DNA of 64,000 bases, from positions 186,001 through 250,000 of the forward strand of contig RPFO01000115.1 in the NCBI GenBank assembly GCA_009746045.1, given 5' to 3'. Below the pieces are notes generated by a model. The model ran no database searches. It saw nothing but the letters and a program-made list of their open reading frames with translations, and was not told where the DNA came from. This document shows positions 41,301 through 52,810 of this stretch, piece by piece. Made by a program: the position numbers and the translations under genes. Source of the DNA: Mesostigma viride (Eukaryota; Streptophyta; Mesostigmatophyceae; Mesostigmatales; Mesostigmataceae). Every line of letters starts with the position of its first letter. Within the stretch, counting starts at the first letter, position 1.

Positions 41301-42884
41301 GTGTTGCCTTGCTGCTCGTGGTCATTCCTTGTACAACAGGCGTACTCCCCGGAGGAGACTCGCTTCAGCCCCCGCCCCATAGGTAGTGACTCCAGCAGTC
41401 CTTTGGTGCGGTTCACACCCCCAGCCTCCCCGGAGGAGCCTCCGGGGTTCGCACCGCCTGCCAGTTGTGGCAAGAGACGACGGTCGGAAGACATGAAGGA
41501 GCAGGGGTCGGATATAGCTGCGACCGCCAACGAGAACAACCGTGAGACCTTTAATCCGCGGACGTTTCTGCCCGACTACGGCCAGGAGGGCGTGTTCTTG
41601 GCGCGTCGACGGCGCAGGCACGGCAAGGCCGATCAAGACTACCTGGCCTCCTCGGTTCTGGAGTGGCCCGACGATCGACACGAGAAGTTCCGCGAATCCG
41701 TGCAAAGGCACTGCGGGTTCAAAGTCGAGACCCGGACGGCGATTCGAGGGAATGTGGCGGTAGGGACAGCTTGGGAGGACCACGCACCCAGCTGTGCCTG
41801 CAACCGTTGCGTGACTACGGTGTCGGCCCTCATGGCCTACCCCCGCCTCATGTTCTTGCTCGTCGCACCGGCACGACGTCAGATCCTGCAGCGGGCCTAC
41901 CGGGGCTTGCCGCCAGATGGGGCCTTGCGGGGCCCGTTCTGCACCGCAGCAGGCCAGTACTCCCTCCGGCAGGCGCTCGACCGCATCGTGGAGTTGGACG
42001 AGGCGGATGATCGCGGCGGGGAGGGCCCCGATGAGGAGGAGGACTGGAGTGAGGACGACGACCTGTTCCCGCCGCGCCCTGCGCCCCGGGAACTTGCCCA
42101 CTCAGCCGGCAACGCCTCGCGCGATGCCGGGGCCCGCCGCGAGAACTCGGGAGACCGGCGACCCCCGGGTCAGGACAGGAGGTCCGGCAGCGCACGGGAC
42201 GCGTCCCGCTCCAGGGAGCCTTCCCGTGGCGTGGGTGTTCGCCCGGAGACGCGTGAGGAGGAAAGGTCCTTTCGGCGGACATGGGACAGGGCGACGGGAC
42301 ATCAAGGGTCGCGGTCGCCAAGGTCGGCCCCGGAGGCCGCACCTTCGGCTGATCGGAGCAAGACAGTTGGATTGGCAGGAGCCGGTCCCTCATCGACGCA
42401 GTCGCCAAGGTCGGCTCCGGAGGCCGCGCCCTCGGCAGATCGTGGCAAGGCTGTTGCGGACACTTCTACTGCACGGGCCCACCGGTCGACCCCGGAGGTC
42501 GCACCGTCAACAGCCAGCGGAAAGGCTGCCTCCGGCCCTTCGTTCGTGCAGTCAACACGGACGGATACTGACGTCGCTCACCCAGCGGGTCGCGGCCAGA
42601 TGCCGGAAGTCCAGGCGCTTGCGCTAGCGATTCCGGGCCCGCCGCCCCTCCCCCATGATGTGCCATGGTCATTGGGGGCCTATCTCCGACCGAAACCACG
42701 GCCGCTGACCAAGAAGGTCGGAAGTGTGGTTGGAAGAATTCCACTATTTGACTACGTCAAAACTTGTCCTTGTGTGGCAAGTTCTGGGGGAATTGGTTTT
42801 ACTAGTCTGATGGGTGAACATGGGCTGGGACATAGTACCCCTATGGTCAACCTGAATTTTTGCCCTGCGAGGCAAGTAGAGTAA
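41301..42884 (+). CDS. Extra ORF downstream of pol in the chromovirus, unknown function
   Basis: This is an intact 527-residue frame between pol and the polypurine tract, where an envelope or accessory gene would sit. A Cys-containing core (about residues 130-225: CACNRCVTTVSALMAYPRLM and GPFCTAAGQYSLRQALDRIV) precedes an acidic stretch (EEEDWSEDDDLF). An Arg/Ser/Pro-rich disordered part follows, with a repeated APEAAPSADR motif (about residues 345-415). There is no signal peptide or convincing transmembrane segment, so it is unlikely to be an envelope protein. It is about as long as a functional gene and unbroken in a young element, which suggests it is maintained. I do not recognise it. Confidence 0.7.
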   Translation: MLPCCSWSFLVQQAYSPEETRFSPRPIGSDSSSPLVRFTPPASPEEPPGFAPPASCGKRRRSEDMKEQGSDIAATANENNRETFNPRTFLPDYGQEGVFLARRRRRHGKADQDYLASSVLEWPDDRHEKFRESVQRHCGFKVETRTAIRGNVAVGTAWEDHAPSCACNRCVTTVSALMAYPRLMFLLVAPARRQILQRAYRGLPPDGALRGPFCTAAGQYSLRQALDRIVELDEADDRGGEGPDEEEDWSEDDDLFPPRPAPRELAHSAGNASRDAGARRENSGDRRPPGQDRRSGSARDASRSREPSRGVGVRPETREEERSFRRTWDRATGHQGSRSPRSAPEAAPSADRSKTVGLAGAGPSSTQSPRSAPEAAPSADRGKAVADTSTARAHRSTPEVAPSTASGKAASGPSFVQSTRTDTDVAHPAGRGQMPEVQALALAIPGPPPLPHDVPWSLGAYLRPKPRPLTKKVGSVVGRIPLFDYVKTCPCVASSGGIGFTSLMGEHGLGHSTPMVNLNFCPARQVE

Positions 42885-42973
42885 CCATGTGTGGTTAGTA
42901 ACATGTTTGTTGTGTGCTTTCTCCCTTTAGTTGCTGGGCCTTATCTACATGACGGTAGGGACTACCGTCCCCC

Positions 42974-42988
42974 GGGGAGGGGGAGGAG
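42974..42988 (+). other. Polypurine tract
   Basis: GGGGAGGGGGAGGAG lies directly before the 3' LTR, the expected site for plus-strand priming. Confidence 0.85.
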
Positions 42989-43677
42989 TGTTGCGAACCC
43001 GACCCTTTGGAACGGGCGCAACAATGGAATAAATTATGTATTTTGGCTTGTTGTCATAGTCCGTAGGACTTTGGGATTCATTTCGGGACTTAATTTGGGA
43101 ACTGTCCCTTGGTCAGGATTTTTGTATGGAACTATGATAGTTTGTGTGATTCGGACCGGTTATTTTGGGCCTAGGGTGATGTTCGAGATCTTCTAGAGCT
43201 AGTAGGCCGGTGCATTCGCGCCGCGCTGCGTACTTTACAGCTGGTTGAGATATTGTACTCATGCGTGGATTCTGTAGCCAGCTGGCGAGGGTCGATGTCG
43301 ACCCGAGGATCTTGTGTGGACTGCATGCTTTGGAATTCGCTGGAAGGTCGGCGCCATGTCGGCGCCCCTTGCCAGCTTGGTGGCAGACCTAGGTGAAATT
43401 GGTCCGAGGACGAGAGTCTCGTCCTCTTGGTTCGGAATAAAGTGTGTGTTATCACCTGTCTGAACCTGGGGCATAATTCCAACTGCATTTGGTGGCTCTA
43501 TCCTGAATGTGGGTTGTGTAGATTAATGCAATATTAATCACCGTGAGCCGTAGCAGTGTAAATGCCGCAACTGCTCCGTTAATACCACTCCCGGAGAGTG
43601 GTGAGCGGTTGACCCAGATTTCCATATTAACCACCCTAACATAGGATCTTTCGCACGACCCGGATGGGTTCGTTACA
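42989..43677 (+). repeat. 3' LTR
   Basis: 689 bp, identical to the 5' LTR apart from C at 43102 (T at 33020). The CAGCA target duplication follows directly. Confidence 0.95.
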
Positions 43678-45360
43678 CAGCACCCCATGACACCCATCCA
43701 TGCATGCCAGCACCCCATGACACCCATCCACGCATGCCAGCACCCCACTACACCCATCCACGCATGCCAGCACCCCACTTCACCCATCCATGCATGCCAG
43801 CACCCCACTACACCCATCCACGCATGCCAGCACCCCACTTCACCCATCCATGCATGCCAGCACCCACTACACCCATCCACGCATGCCAGCACCCCATGAC
43901 ACCCATCCATGCATGCCAGCGCCCCATTACACCCATCCATGCATGCCAGCACCCCACTACACCCATCCATGCATGCCAGCACCCCATGACACCCATCCAT
44001 GCATGCCAGCACCCCATGACACCCATCCATGCATGCCAGCACCCCATGACACCCATCCATGCATGCCAGCACCCCATGACACCCATCCACGCATGCCAGC
44101 ACCCCACTACACCCATCCATGCATGCCAGCACCCCATGACACCCATCCATGCATGCCAGCACCCCATGACACCCATCCATGCATGCCAGCACCCCATGAC
44201 ACCCATCCATGCATGCCAGCACCCCATCACACCCATCCATGCATGCCAGCACCCCATGACACCCATCCACGCATGCCAGCACCCCACTACACCCATCCAT
44301 GCATGCCAGCACCCCATGACACCCATCCACGCATGCCAGCACCCCATGACACCCATCCATGCATGCCAGCGCCCCATTACACCCATCCATGCATGCCAGC
44401 ACCCCACTACACCCATCCATGCATGCCAGCACCCCATGACACCCATCCATGCATGCCAGCACCCCATGACACCCATCCATGCATGCCAGCACCCCATGAC
44501 ACCCATCCATGCATGCCAGCACCCCATGACACCCATCCATGCATGCCAGCACCCCATGACACCCATCCATGCATGCCAGCACCCCATGACACCCATCCAT
44601 GCATGCCAGCACCCCATCACACCCATCCATGCATGCCAGCACCCCATGACACCCATCCATGCATGCCAGCACCCCATGACACCCATCCATGCATGCCAGC
44701 ACCCCATGACACCCATCCATGCATGCCAGCACCCCATGACACCCATCCATGCATGCCAGCACCCCATGACACCCATCCATGCATGCCAGCACCCCATCAC
44801 ACCCATCCATGCATGCCAGCACCCCATGACACCCATCCATGCATGCCAGCACCCCATGACACCCATCCATGCATGCCAGCACCCCATGACACCCATCCAC
44901 GCATGCCAGCACCCCATGACACCCATCCATGCATGCCAGCGCCCCATTACACCCATCCATGCATGCCAGCACCCCATGACACCCATCCATGCATGCCAGC
45001 ACCCCATGACACCCATCCATGCATGCCAGCACCCCATGACACCCATCCATGCATGCCAGCACCCCATGACACCCATCCACGCATGCCAGCACCCCATGAC
45101 ACCCATCCATGCATGCCAGCGCCCCATTACACCCATCCATGCATGCCAGCACCCCATCACACCCATCCATGCATGCCAGCACCCCATGACACCCATCCAC
45201 GCATGCCAGCACCCCACTACACCCATCCATGCATGCCAGCACCCCATCACACCCATCCATGCATGCCAGCACCCCATGACACCCATCCATGCATGCCAGC
45301 ACCCCATGACACCCATCCACGCTTGCCAGCACCCCACTACACCCACCCACCCACCCACCG
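43678..45360. repeat. 30-bp minisatellite, right half
   Basis: This is the continuation of the array at 31951-32906, about 56 units. The order of variant units near its start (ACTACA, ACTTCA, ACTACA, ACTTCA, ACTACA, ATGACA, ATTACA...) repeats the order seen at 31970-32200. The array therefore contained a larger duplication before, or independent of, the LTR insertion. It ends in (CCCA)n at about 45340-45358. Confidence 0.95.
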
Positions 45361-48300
45361 CAACTAGGGGCTGGCATGCATAAATACCTAGGGGGGGGTG
45401 CTGGCATGCATAAATACCTAGGGGGGGTGCTGGCATGCATAAATACCTAGGGGGGGGGGCTGGCATGCATAAATACCTAGGGGGGGTGCTGGCATGCATA
45501 AATACCTAGGGGGGTGCTGGCATGCATAAATACCTAGGGGGGGGGCTGGCATGCATAAATACCGAGGGGGGGTGCTGGCATGCATAAATACCGAGGGGGG
45601 GTGCTGGCATGCATAAATACCTAGGGGGGGGCAGGCATGCATAAATACCTAGGGGGGGTGCTGGCATGCATAAATACCGAGGGGGGGGGCTGGCATGCAT
45701 AAATACCTAGGGGGGGTGCTGGCATGCATAAATACCTAGGGGGGGGGCTGGCATGCATAAATACCTAGGGGGGGTGCTGGCATGCATAAATACCTAGGGG
45801 GGGGGCTGGCATGCCTAAATACGTCGGGGGGTCGCTGGCATGCATAAATACCTAGGGGGGGTGCTGGCATGCATAAATACCTAGGGGGGGTGCTGGCATG
45901 CATAAATACCTAGGGGGGGGGCTGCCATTCGTACCTTTTTTTCTTTTTTTATTTTTAAGCCGGCCTGGGGCAGCGGCGGCGGGTGGACGAAAACTGATAG
46001 CATTCCCGTTTGTGCATCCCGTGACCACCGGCCACCAAACGGAGGCACGACACCAAGGCAGATCAAGCACCAAAGGAAGCAGCAAGGACGTTGACGTTAT
46101 TAACCAAGAATGGGGGTGCTGGCATGCATAAATACCTAGGGGGGGTGCTGGCATGCATAAATACATGTGGGGGGTGCTGGCATGCATAAATACCTAGGGG
46201 GGGTGCTGGCATGCATAAATACCTAGGGGTGGTGCTGGCATGCATAAATACCTAGGGGGGTGCTGGCATGCATAAATACCTAGGGGGGGGGCTGCAGCAT
46301 GCATAAAAACCTAGGGGGGGGCTGGCATGCATAAATACCTAGGGGGGGTGCTGGCATGCATAAATACCGAGGGGGGTGCTGGCATGCATAAATACCTAGG
46401 GGGGGGGCTGGCATGCATAAATACGTCGGGGGGTCGCTGGCATGCATAAATACCTAGGGGGGTGCTGGCATGCATAAATACCTAGGGGGGGTGCTGGCAT
46501 GCATAAATACCTAGGGGGGGGGCTGGCATGCATAAATACCTAGGGGGGGGTGCTGGCATGCATAAATACCTAGGGGGGGTGCTGGCATGCATAAATACCT
46601 AGGGGGGGGCTGGCATGCATAAATACCGAGGGGGGGTGCTGGCATGCATAAATACCGAGGGGGGGTGCTGGCATGCATAAATACCTAGGGGGGGTGCAGG
46701 CATGCATAAATACCGAGGGGGGGTGCTGGCATGCATAAATACCTAGGGGGGGGGCTGGCATGCATAAATACCTAGGGGGGGGGCTGGCATGCATAAATAC
46801 CTAGGGGGGGTGCTGGCATGCATAAATACCTAGGGGGGTGCTGGCATGCATAAATACCTAGGGGGGGGGCTGGCATGCATAAATACGTCGGGGGGTCGCT
46901 GGCATGCATAAATACCTAGGGGGGTGCTGGCATGCATAAATACCTAGGGGGGGTGCTGGCATGCATAAATACCTAGGGGGGGGGCTGCCATTCGTACCTT
47001 TTTTTCTTTTTTTTATTTTTAAGCCGGCCTGGGGCAGCGGCGGCGGGTGGACGAAAACTGATAGCATTCCCGTTCGTGCATCCCGTGACCACCGGCCACC
47101 AAACGGAGGCACGACACCAAGGCAGATCAAGCACCAAAGGAAGCAGCAAGGACGTTGACGTTATTAACCAAGAATGGGGGTGCTGGCATGCATCAATACC
47201 TAGGGGGGGTGCTGGCATGCATAAATACATGTGGGGGGTGCTGGCATGCATAAAAACCTAGGGGGGGGCTGGCATGCATAAATACGTCGGGGGGTCGCTG
47301 GCATGCATAAATACGTCGGGTGGGGTGCTGGCATGCATAAATACCTAGGGGGGTGCTGGCATGCATAAATACCTAGGGGGGGTGCTGGCATGCATAAATA
47401 CCGAGGGGGGGGGCTGGCATGCATAAATACCTAGGGGGGGTGCTGGCATGCATAAATACCTAGGGGGGTGCTGGCATGCATAAATACGTCGGGGGGTCGC
47501 TGGCATGCATAAATACGTCGGGTGGGGTGCTGGCATGCATAAATACCTAGGGGGGGGCTGGCATGCATAAATACCTAGGGGGGGGGCTGGCATGCATAAA
47601 TACCTAGGGGGGGGTGCTGGCATGCATAAATACCTAGGGGGGGTGCTGGCATGCATAAATACCTAGGGGGGGGGCTGGCATGCATAAATACCGAGGGGGG
47701 GGTGCTGGCATGCATAAATACCTAGGGGGGTGCAGGCATGCATAAATACCGAGGGGGGGTGCTGGCATGCATAAATACCTAGGGGGGTGCTGGCATGCAT
47801 AAATACCTAGGGGGGGTGCTGGCATGCATAAATACCTAGGGGGGGGGCTGCCATTCGTACCTTTTTTTCTTTTTTTATTTTTAAGCCGGCCTGGGGCAGC
47901 GGCGGCGGGTGGAGGAAAACTGATAGCGTTCCCGTTTGTGCATCCCGTGACCACCGGCCACCAAACGGAGGCACGACACCAAGGCGGATCAAGCACCAAA
48001 GGAAGCAGCAAGGACGTTGACGTTATTAACCAAGAATGGGGGTGCTGGCATGCATAAATACGTCGGGTGGGGTGCTGGCATGCATAAATACCTAGGGGGG
48101 GTCGCTGGCATGCATTAATACGTCGGCTGGGGTGCTGGCATGCATAAATACCGAGGGGGGGTGCTGGCATGCATAAATACATGTGGGGGTGCTGGCATGC
48201 ATAAATACCGAGGGGGGGTGCTGGCATGGATTAATACGTCGGGTGGGGTGCTGGCATGCATAAATACCGAGGGGGGGTGCTGGCATGCATAAATACATGT

Positions 48301-51300
48301 GGGGGTGCTGGCATGCATAAATACCGAGGGGGGTGCTGGCATGCATAAATACCTAGGGGGGGTGCTGGCATGCATAAATACCTAGGGTGGGGTGCTGGCA
48401 TGCATAAATACCGAGGGGGGGTGCTGGCATGCATAAATACCGAGGGGGGGGTGCTGGCATGCATAAATACCTAGGGGGGGGGCTGGCATGCATAAATACC
48501 TAGGGTGGGGTGCTGGCATGCATAAATACCGAGGGGGGGGGGCTGCCATTCGTACCTTTTTTTCTTTTTTTATTTTTAAGCCGGCCTGGGGCAGCGGCGG
48601 CGGGTGGACGAAAACTGATAGCATTCCCGTTCGTGCATCCCGTGACCACCGGCCACCAAACGGAGGCACGACACCAAGGCAGATCAAGCACCAAAGGAAG
48701 CAGCAAGGACGTTGACGTTATTAACCAAGAATGGGGGTGCTGGCATGCATCAATACCTAGGGGGGGGTGCTGGCATGCATAAATACATGTGGGGGGTGCT
48801 GGCATGCATAAATACCTAGGGGGGGGCTGGCATGCATAAATACGTCGGGGGGTCGCTGGCATGCATAAATACGTCGGGTGGGGTGCTGGCATGCATAAAT
48901 ACCTAGGGGGGGTGCTGGCATGCATAAATACCTAGGGGGGGTGCTGGCATGCATAAATACCGAGGGGGGGGGCTGGCATGCATAAATACCTAGGGGGGTG
49001 CTGGCATGCATAAATACCTAGGGGGGGGGCTGGCATGCATAAATACGTCGGGGGGTCGCTGGCATGCATAAATACGTCGGGTGGGGTGCTGGCATGCATA
49101 AATACCTAGGGGGGGTGCTGGCATGCATAAATACCTAGGGGGGGGGCTGGCATGCATAAATACCTAGGGGGGGTGCTGGCATGCATAAATACCTAGGGGG
49201 GTGCTGGCATGCATAAATACCTAGGGGGGGGGCTGGCATGCATAAATACCGAGGGGGGGTGCTGGCATGCATAAATACCTAGGGGGGTGCAGGCATGCAT
49301 AAATACCGAGGGGGGGTGCTGGCATGCATAAATACCTAGGGGGGTGCTGGCATGCATAAATACCTAGGGGGGGTGCTGGCATGCATAAATACCTAGGGGG
49401 GGGGCTGCCATTCGTACCTTTTTTTCTTTTTTTATTTTTAAGCCGGCCTGGGCAGCGGCGGCGGGTGGAGGAAAACTGATAGCGTTCCCGTTTGTGCATC
49501 CCGTGACCACCGGCCACCAAACGGAGGCACGACACCAAGGCGGATCAAGCACCAAAGGAAGCAGCAAGGACGTTGACGTTATTAACCAAGAATGGGGGTG
49601 CTGGCATGCATAAATACGTCGGGTGGGGTGCTGGCATGCATAAATACCTAGGGGGGTCGCTGGCATGCATTAATACGTCGGCTGGGGTGCTGGCATGCAT
49701 AAATACCGAGGGGGGGTGCTGGCATGCATAAATACATGTGGGGGGTGCTGGCATGCATAAATACCGAGGGGGGGTGCTGGCATGGATTAATACGTCGGGT
49801 GGGGTGCTGGCATGCATAAATACCTAGGGGGGGGCTGGCATGCATAAATACCGAGGGGGGGTGCTGGCATGCATAAATACCGAGGGGGGGTGCTGGCATG
49901 CATAAATACCTAGGGGGGGTGCTGGCATGCATAAATACCTAGGGTGGGGTGCTGGCATGCATAAATACCGAGGGGGGGTGCTGGCATGCATAAATACCGA
50001 GGGGGGGTGCTGGCATGCATAAATACCTAGGGGGGGTGCTGGCATGCATAAATACCTAGGGTGGGGTGCTGGCATGCATAAATACCGAGGGGGGGGGCTG
50101 CCATTCGTACCTTTTTTTCTTTTTTTATTTTTAAGCCGGCCTGGGGCAGCGGCGGCGGGTGGACGAAAACTGATAGCATTCCCGTTCGTGCATCCCGTGA
50201 CCACCGGCCACCAAACGGAGGCACGACACCAAGGCAGATCAAGCACCAAAGGAAGCAGCAAGGACGTTGACGTTATTAACCAAGAATGGGGGTGCTGGCA
50301 TGCATCAATACCTAGGGGGGGGTGCTGGCATGCATAAATACATGTGGGGGGTGCTGGCATGCATAAATACCTAGGGGGGGGGCTGGCATGCATAAATACG
50401 TCGGGGGGTCGCTGGCATGCATAAATACGTCGGGTGGGGTGCTGGCATGCATAAATACCTAGGGGGGTGCTGGCATGCATAAATACCTAGGGGGGGTGCT
50501 GGCATGCATAAATACCGAGGGGGGGGGCTGGCATGCATAAATACCTAGGGGGGTGCTGGCATGCATAAATACCTAGGGGGGGGCTGGCATGCATAAATAC
50601 GTCGGGGGGTCGCTGGCATGCATAAATACGTCGGGTGGGGTGCTGGCATGCATAAATACCTAGGGGGGGTGCTGGCATGCATAAATACCTAGGGGGGGGC
50701 TGGCATGCATAAATACCTAGGGGGGGGTGCTGGCATGCATAAATACCTAGGGGGGGTGCTGGCATGCATAAATACCTAGGGGGGGGGCTGGCATGCATAA
50801 ATACCGAGGGGGGGTGCTGGCATGCATAAATACCTAGGGGGGGTGCAGGCATGCATAAATACCGAGGGGGGGTGCTGGCATGCATAAATACCTAGGGGGG
50901 TGCTGGCATGCATAAATACCTAGGGGGGGTGCTGGCATGCATAAATACCTAGGGGGGGGGCTGCCATTCGTACCTTTTTTTCTTTTTTTATTTTTAAGCC
51001 GGCCTGGGGCAGCGGCGGCGGGTGGAGGAAAACTGATAGCGTTCCCGTTTGTGCATCCCGTGACCACCGGCCACCAAACGGAGGCACGACACCAAGGCGG
51101 ATCAAGCACCAAAGGAAGCAGCAAGGACGTTGACGTTATTAACCAAGAATGGGGGTGCTGGCATGCATAAATACGTCGGGTGGGGTGCTGGCATGCATAA
51201 ATACCTAGGGGGGGTCGCTGGCATGCATTAATACGTCGGGTGGGGTGCTGGCATGCATAAATACCGAGGGGGGGGTGCTGGCATGCATAAATACATGTGG

Positions 51301-51320
51301 GGGGTGCTGGCATGCATAAA
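45361..51320. repeat. 27-28 bp G-run minisatellite with recurring spacers (higher-order repeat)
   Basis: Units are GCTGGCATGCATAAATAC followed by one of four tetramer types (CTAG, CGAG, GTCG, ATGTG) and a run of 4-9 G. Spacers of about 186 bp interrupt at 45922, 46985, 47848, 48543, 49405, 50098 and 50961. From the second spacer on, distances alternate 863, 695, 862, 693, 863 bp. Two spacer variants alternate with them (ATAGCATTCCCGTTCGTG versus ATAGCGTTCCCGTTTGTG with GGCGGATC). The true period is therefore about 1557 bp. Open frames here (MPAPPLGIYACQHPP types) are artefacts. Confidence 0.93.
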
Positions 51321-51321
51321 T

Positions 51322-51889
51322 TAAAAATATAATTACTTACAGCAGAGTGAAATCACTCAAACCAAAGCAAACGCCCAGCTATAAACCTATATACAGAGCC
51401 ATGTCAAAGCTCTATACTACGATAAGACCAATGGAAACGCCTAACGGGAGGAACCTAATAGCCCTGCTGCACCGCAAAATCAGCCCGCGTACGGCGGAGC
51501 ATGATGTCCGCCATGGCCCGAGTCAGCGCCACCGACAAGCGCTGACGCCAATATGACGTCCAGGTCCGCGCCGACCATGGGGCCCGCTGGCCCTCCAGGT
51601 CCAGCCGGTCCTCCCGGAGCCGGCAACACTCCTTGAAGAAGGCGGAGGTCAGGGGCCCCATGGCCCCAAACTCCTCCAGGACAAAGGGCACCACACGATG
51701 GTGCCCGACGTCGCCGTAGGCCAGGAGCTTGGCCCGCTCCGCCCGGTCCGCCGTGTAACCTGCCGTGAGGGAGGCCCCAGCCACGTGGCTAAGAGCCAAG
51801 GGCCGCGCCACCGAAACGTCAATAAGCAGATGCCGGCCACCCCCCTCAAAGTCCAGCACCACGATGTCAGGCCGGTGGTGGGGGCATGC
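51322..51889 (-). mobile_element. 5'-truncated non-LTR retrotransposon fragment inside the minisatellite
   Basis: About 570 bp of non-repetitive sequence breaks the minisatellite. On the minus strand it is coding at its 5' end and ends, after the stop at 51455, in an AT-rich 3' region with TTAAAAATATAATTAC next to the array. The size, orientation and abrupt 5' edge fit a 5'-truncated LINE-type insertion. Confidence 0.65.
51455..51888 (-). pseudogene. C-terminal fragment of a non-LTR element polyprotein (endonuclease-like region)
   Basis: The open frame begins within minisatellite-derived codons and becomes normal protein at RPDIVVLDFEGGGRHLLIDV. A PD...(I)DVSV arrangement, then an Ala-rich helix and RVVPFVLEEFGAMGPLTSAF, is what I know from the C-terminal restriction-like or degenerate endonuclease region of R2/REL-type and related reverse-transcriptase ORFs. 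The reverse transcriptase domain is absent. The frame ends LRRTRADFAVQQGY. It is a fragment and not a functional gene by itself. Confidence 0.6.
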
Positions 51890-52334
51890 ATAAATACATG
51901 TGGGGGGTGCTGGCATGCATAAATACCGAGGGGGGGGTGCTGGCATGGATTAATACGTCGGGGGGGGTGCTGGCATGCATAAATACCGAGGGGGGGGTGC
52001 TGGCATGCATAAATACATGTGGGGGGTGCTGGCATGCATAAATACCGAGGGGGGGTGCTGGCATGCATAAATACCTAGGGGGGGTGCTGGCATGCATAAA
52101 TACCTAGGGTGGGGTGCTGGCATGCATAAATACCGAGGGGGGGTGCTGGCATGCATAAATACCGAGGGGGGGTGCTGGCATGCATAAATACCTAGGGGGG
52201 GTGCTGGCATGCATAAATACCTAGGGTGGGGTGCTGGCATGCATAAATACCGAGGGGGGGTGCTGGCATGCATAAATACCTAGGGGGGGTGCTGGCATGC
52301 ATGAAAAAAGGTGGTGGGGTGCTGGCATGCATAA
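51889..52334. repeat. G-run minisatellite, block after the LINE fragment
   Basis: This has the same 27-28 bp units, mostly with CGAG, CTAG and ATGTG variants. It grades into GCATGAAAAAAGGTGGTGGGG at about 52300. Confidence 0.9.
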
Positions 52335-52800
52335 ATACATGTGGTGTGGTGCCGCCATGCATAAATACATGTGCCAGCAAACCTGAGCTGCAAGGGAGCG
52401 AGAAAACCAAGAAAAAAAGCACGCAACACACCACGCGTCGTACCTTTTTATAGATGTTTCTTTTTTTTTATGGGGCCGGCCGGGGCGGCGGTGCGGCAAA
52501 AATGAAGCTAGTGACACCGCGCAGATGACGCCGTGAACATGTCGCGTTGTACCGTAGAAGATACGAACAAAAAACAAAACACGAAAAAAGAGAGGCGGAC
52601 CGCATATGACAGGGACGAAAAAAAGTCAGACACACAGCCTGTGTTATCTGGCATGCATAAATACATGTGGTGTGGTGCCGGCATGCATAAATACATGTGC
52701 CAGCAAACCTGAGCTGCAAGGGAGCGAGAAAACCAAGAAAAAAAGCACGCAACACACCACGCGTCGTACCTTTTTATAGATGTTTCTTTTTTTTTATCCT
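52335..52800. repeat. Direct duplication of about 140 bp flanking a short unique segment
   Basis: The stretch from AAATACATGTGGTGTGGTGC through CAGCAAACCTGAGCTGCAAG to ATAGATGTTTCTTTTTTTTT occurs at about 52335-52471 and again at about 52655-52797. The intervening ~185 bp is unique and includes ACCGTAGAAGATACGAAC. The duplicated part begins with a minisatellite unit of the ATGTG type. Confidence 0.85.
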
Positions 52801-52810
52801 TGTCCTTCGG

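Larger units (their letters stand above)
32907..43677 (+). mobile_element. Complete Ty3/gypsy chromovirus-type LTR retrotransposon, 10.77 kb
   Basis: Two 689-bp LTRs differ at one position (T at 33020, C at 43102) and flank, in order, a leader, a small RNase H1 hybrid-binding-like ORF, gag, pol (protease, reverse transcriptase, RNase H, integrase, chromodomain) and a 527-residue ORF. RNase H before integrase plus a C-terminal chromodomain places it among chromoviruses. Target duplications, the near-identical LTRs and intact long frames indicate a recent, possibly still competent insertion. It landed inside the 30-bp minisatellite, which continues on both sides. No CCAACGGCCGTTGG palindrome occurs within it. 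Confidence 0.95.

Noticed and set aside
41301-42884. Envelope protein for the ORF after pol
   Set aside because: There is no signal peptide, no transmembrane segment, and the composition is soluble and disordered.
45361-51320. Many frames of 60-220 codons in the G-run array
   Set aside because: They restart in every unit, shift with G-run length and use minisatellite and spacer sequence only.
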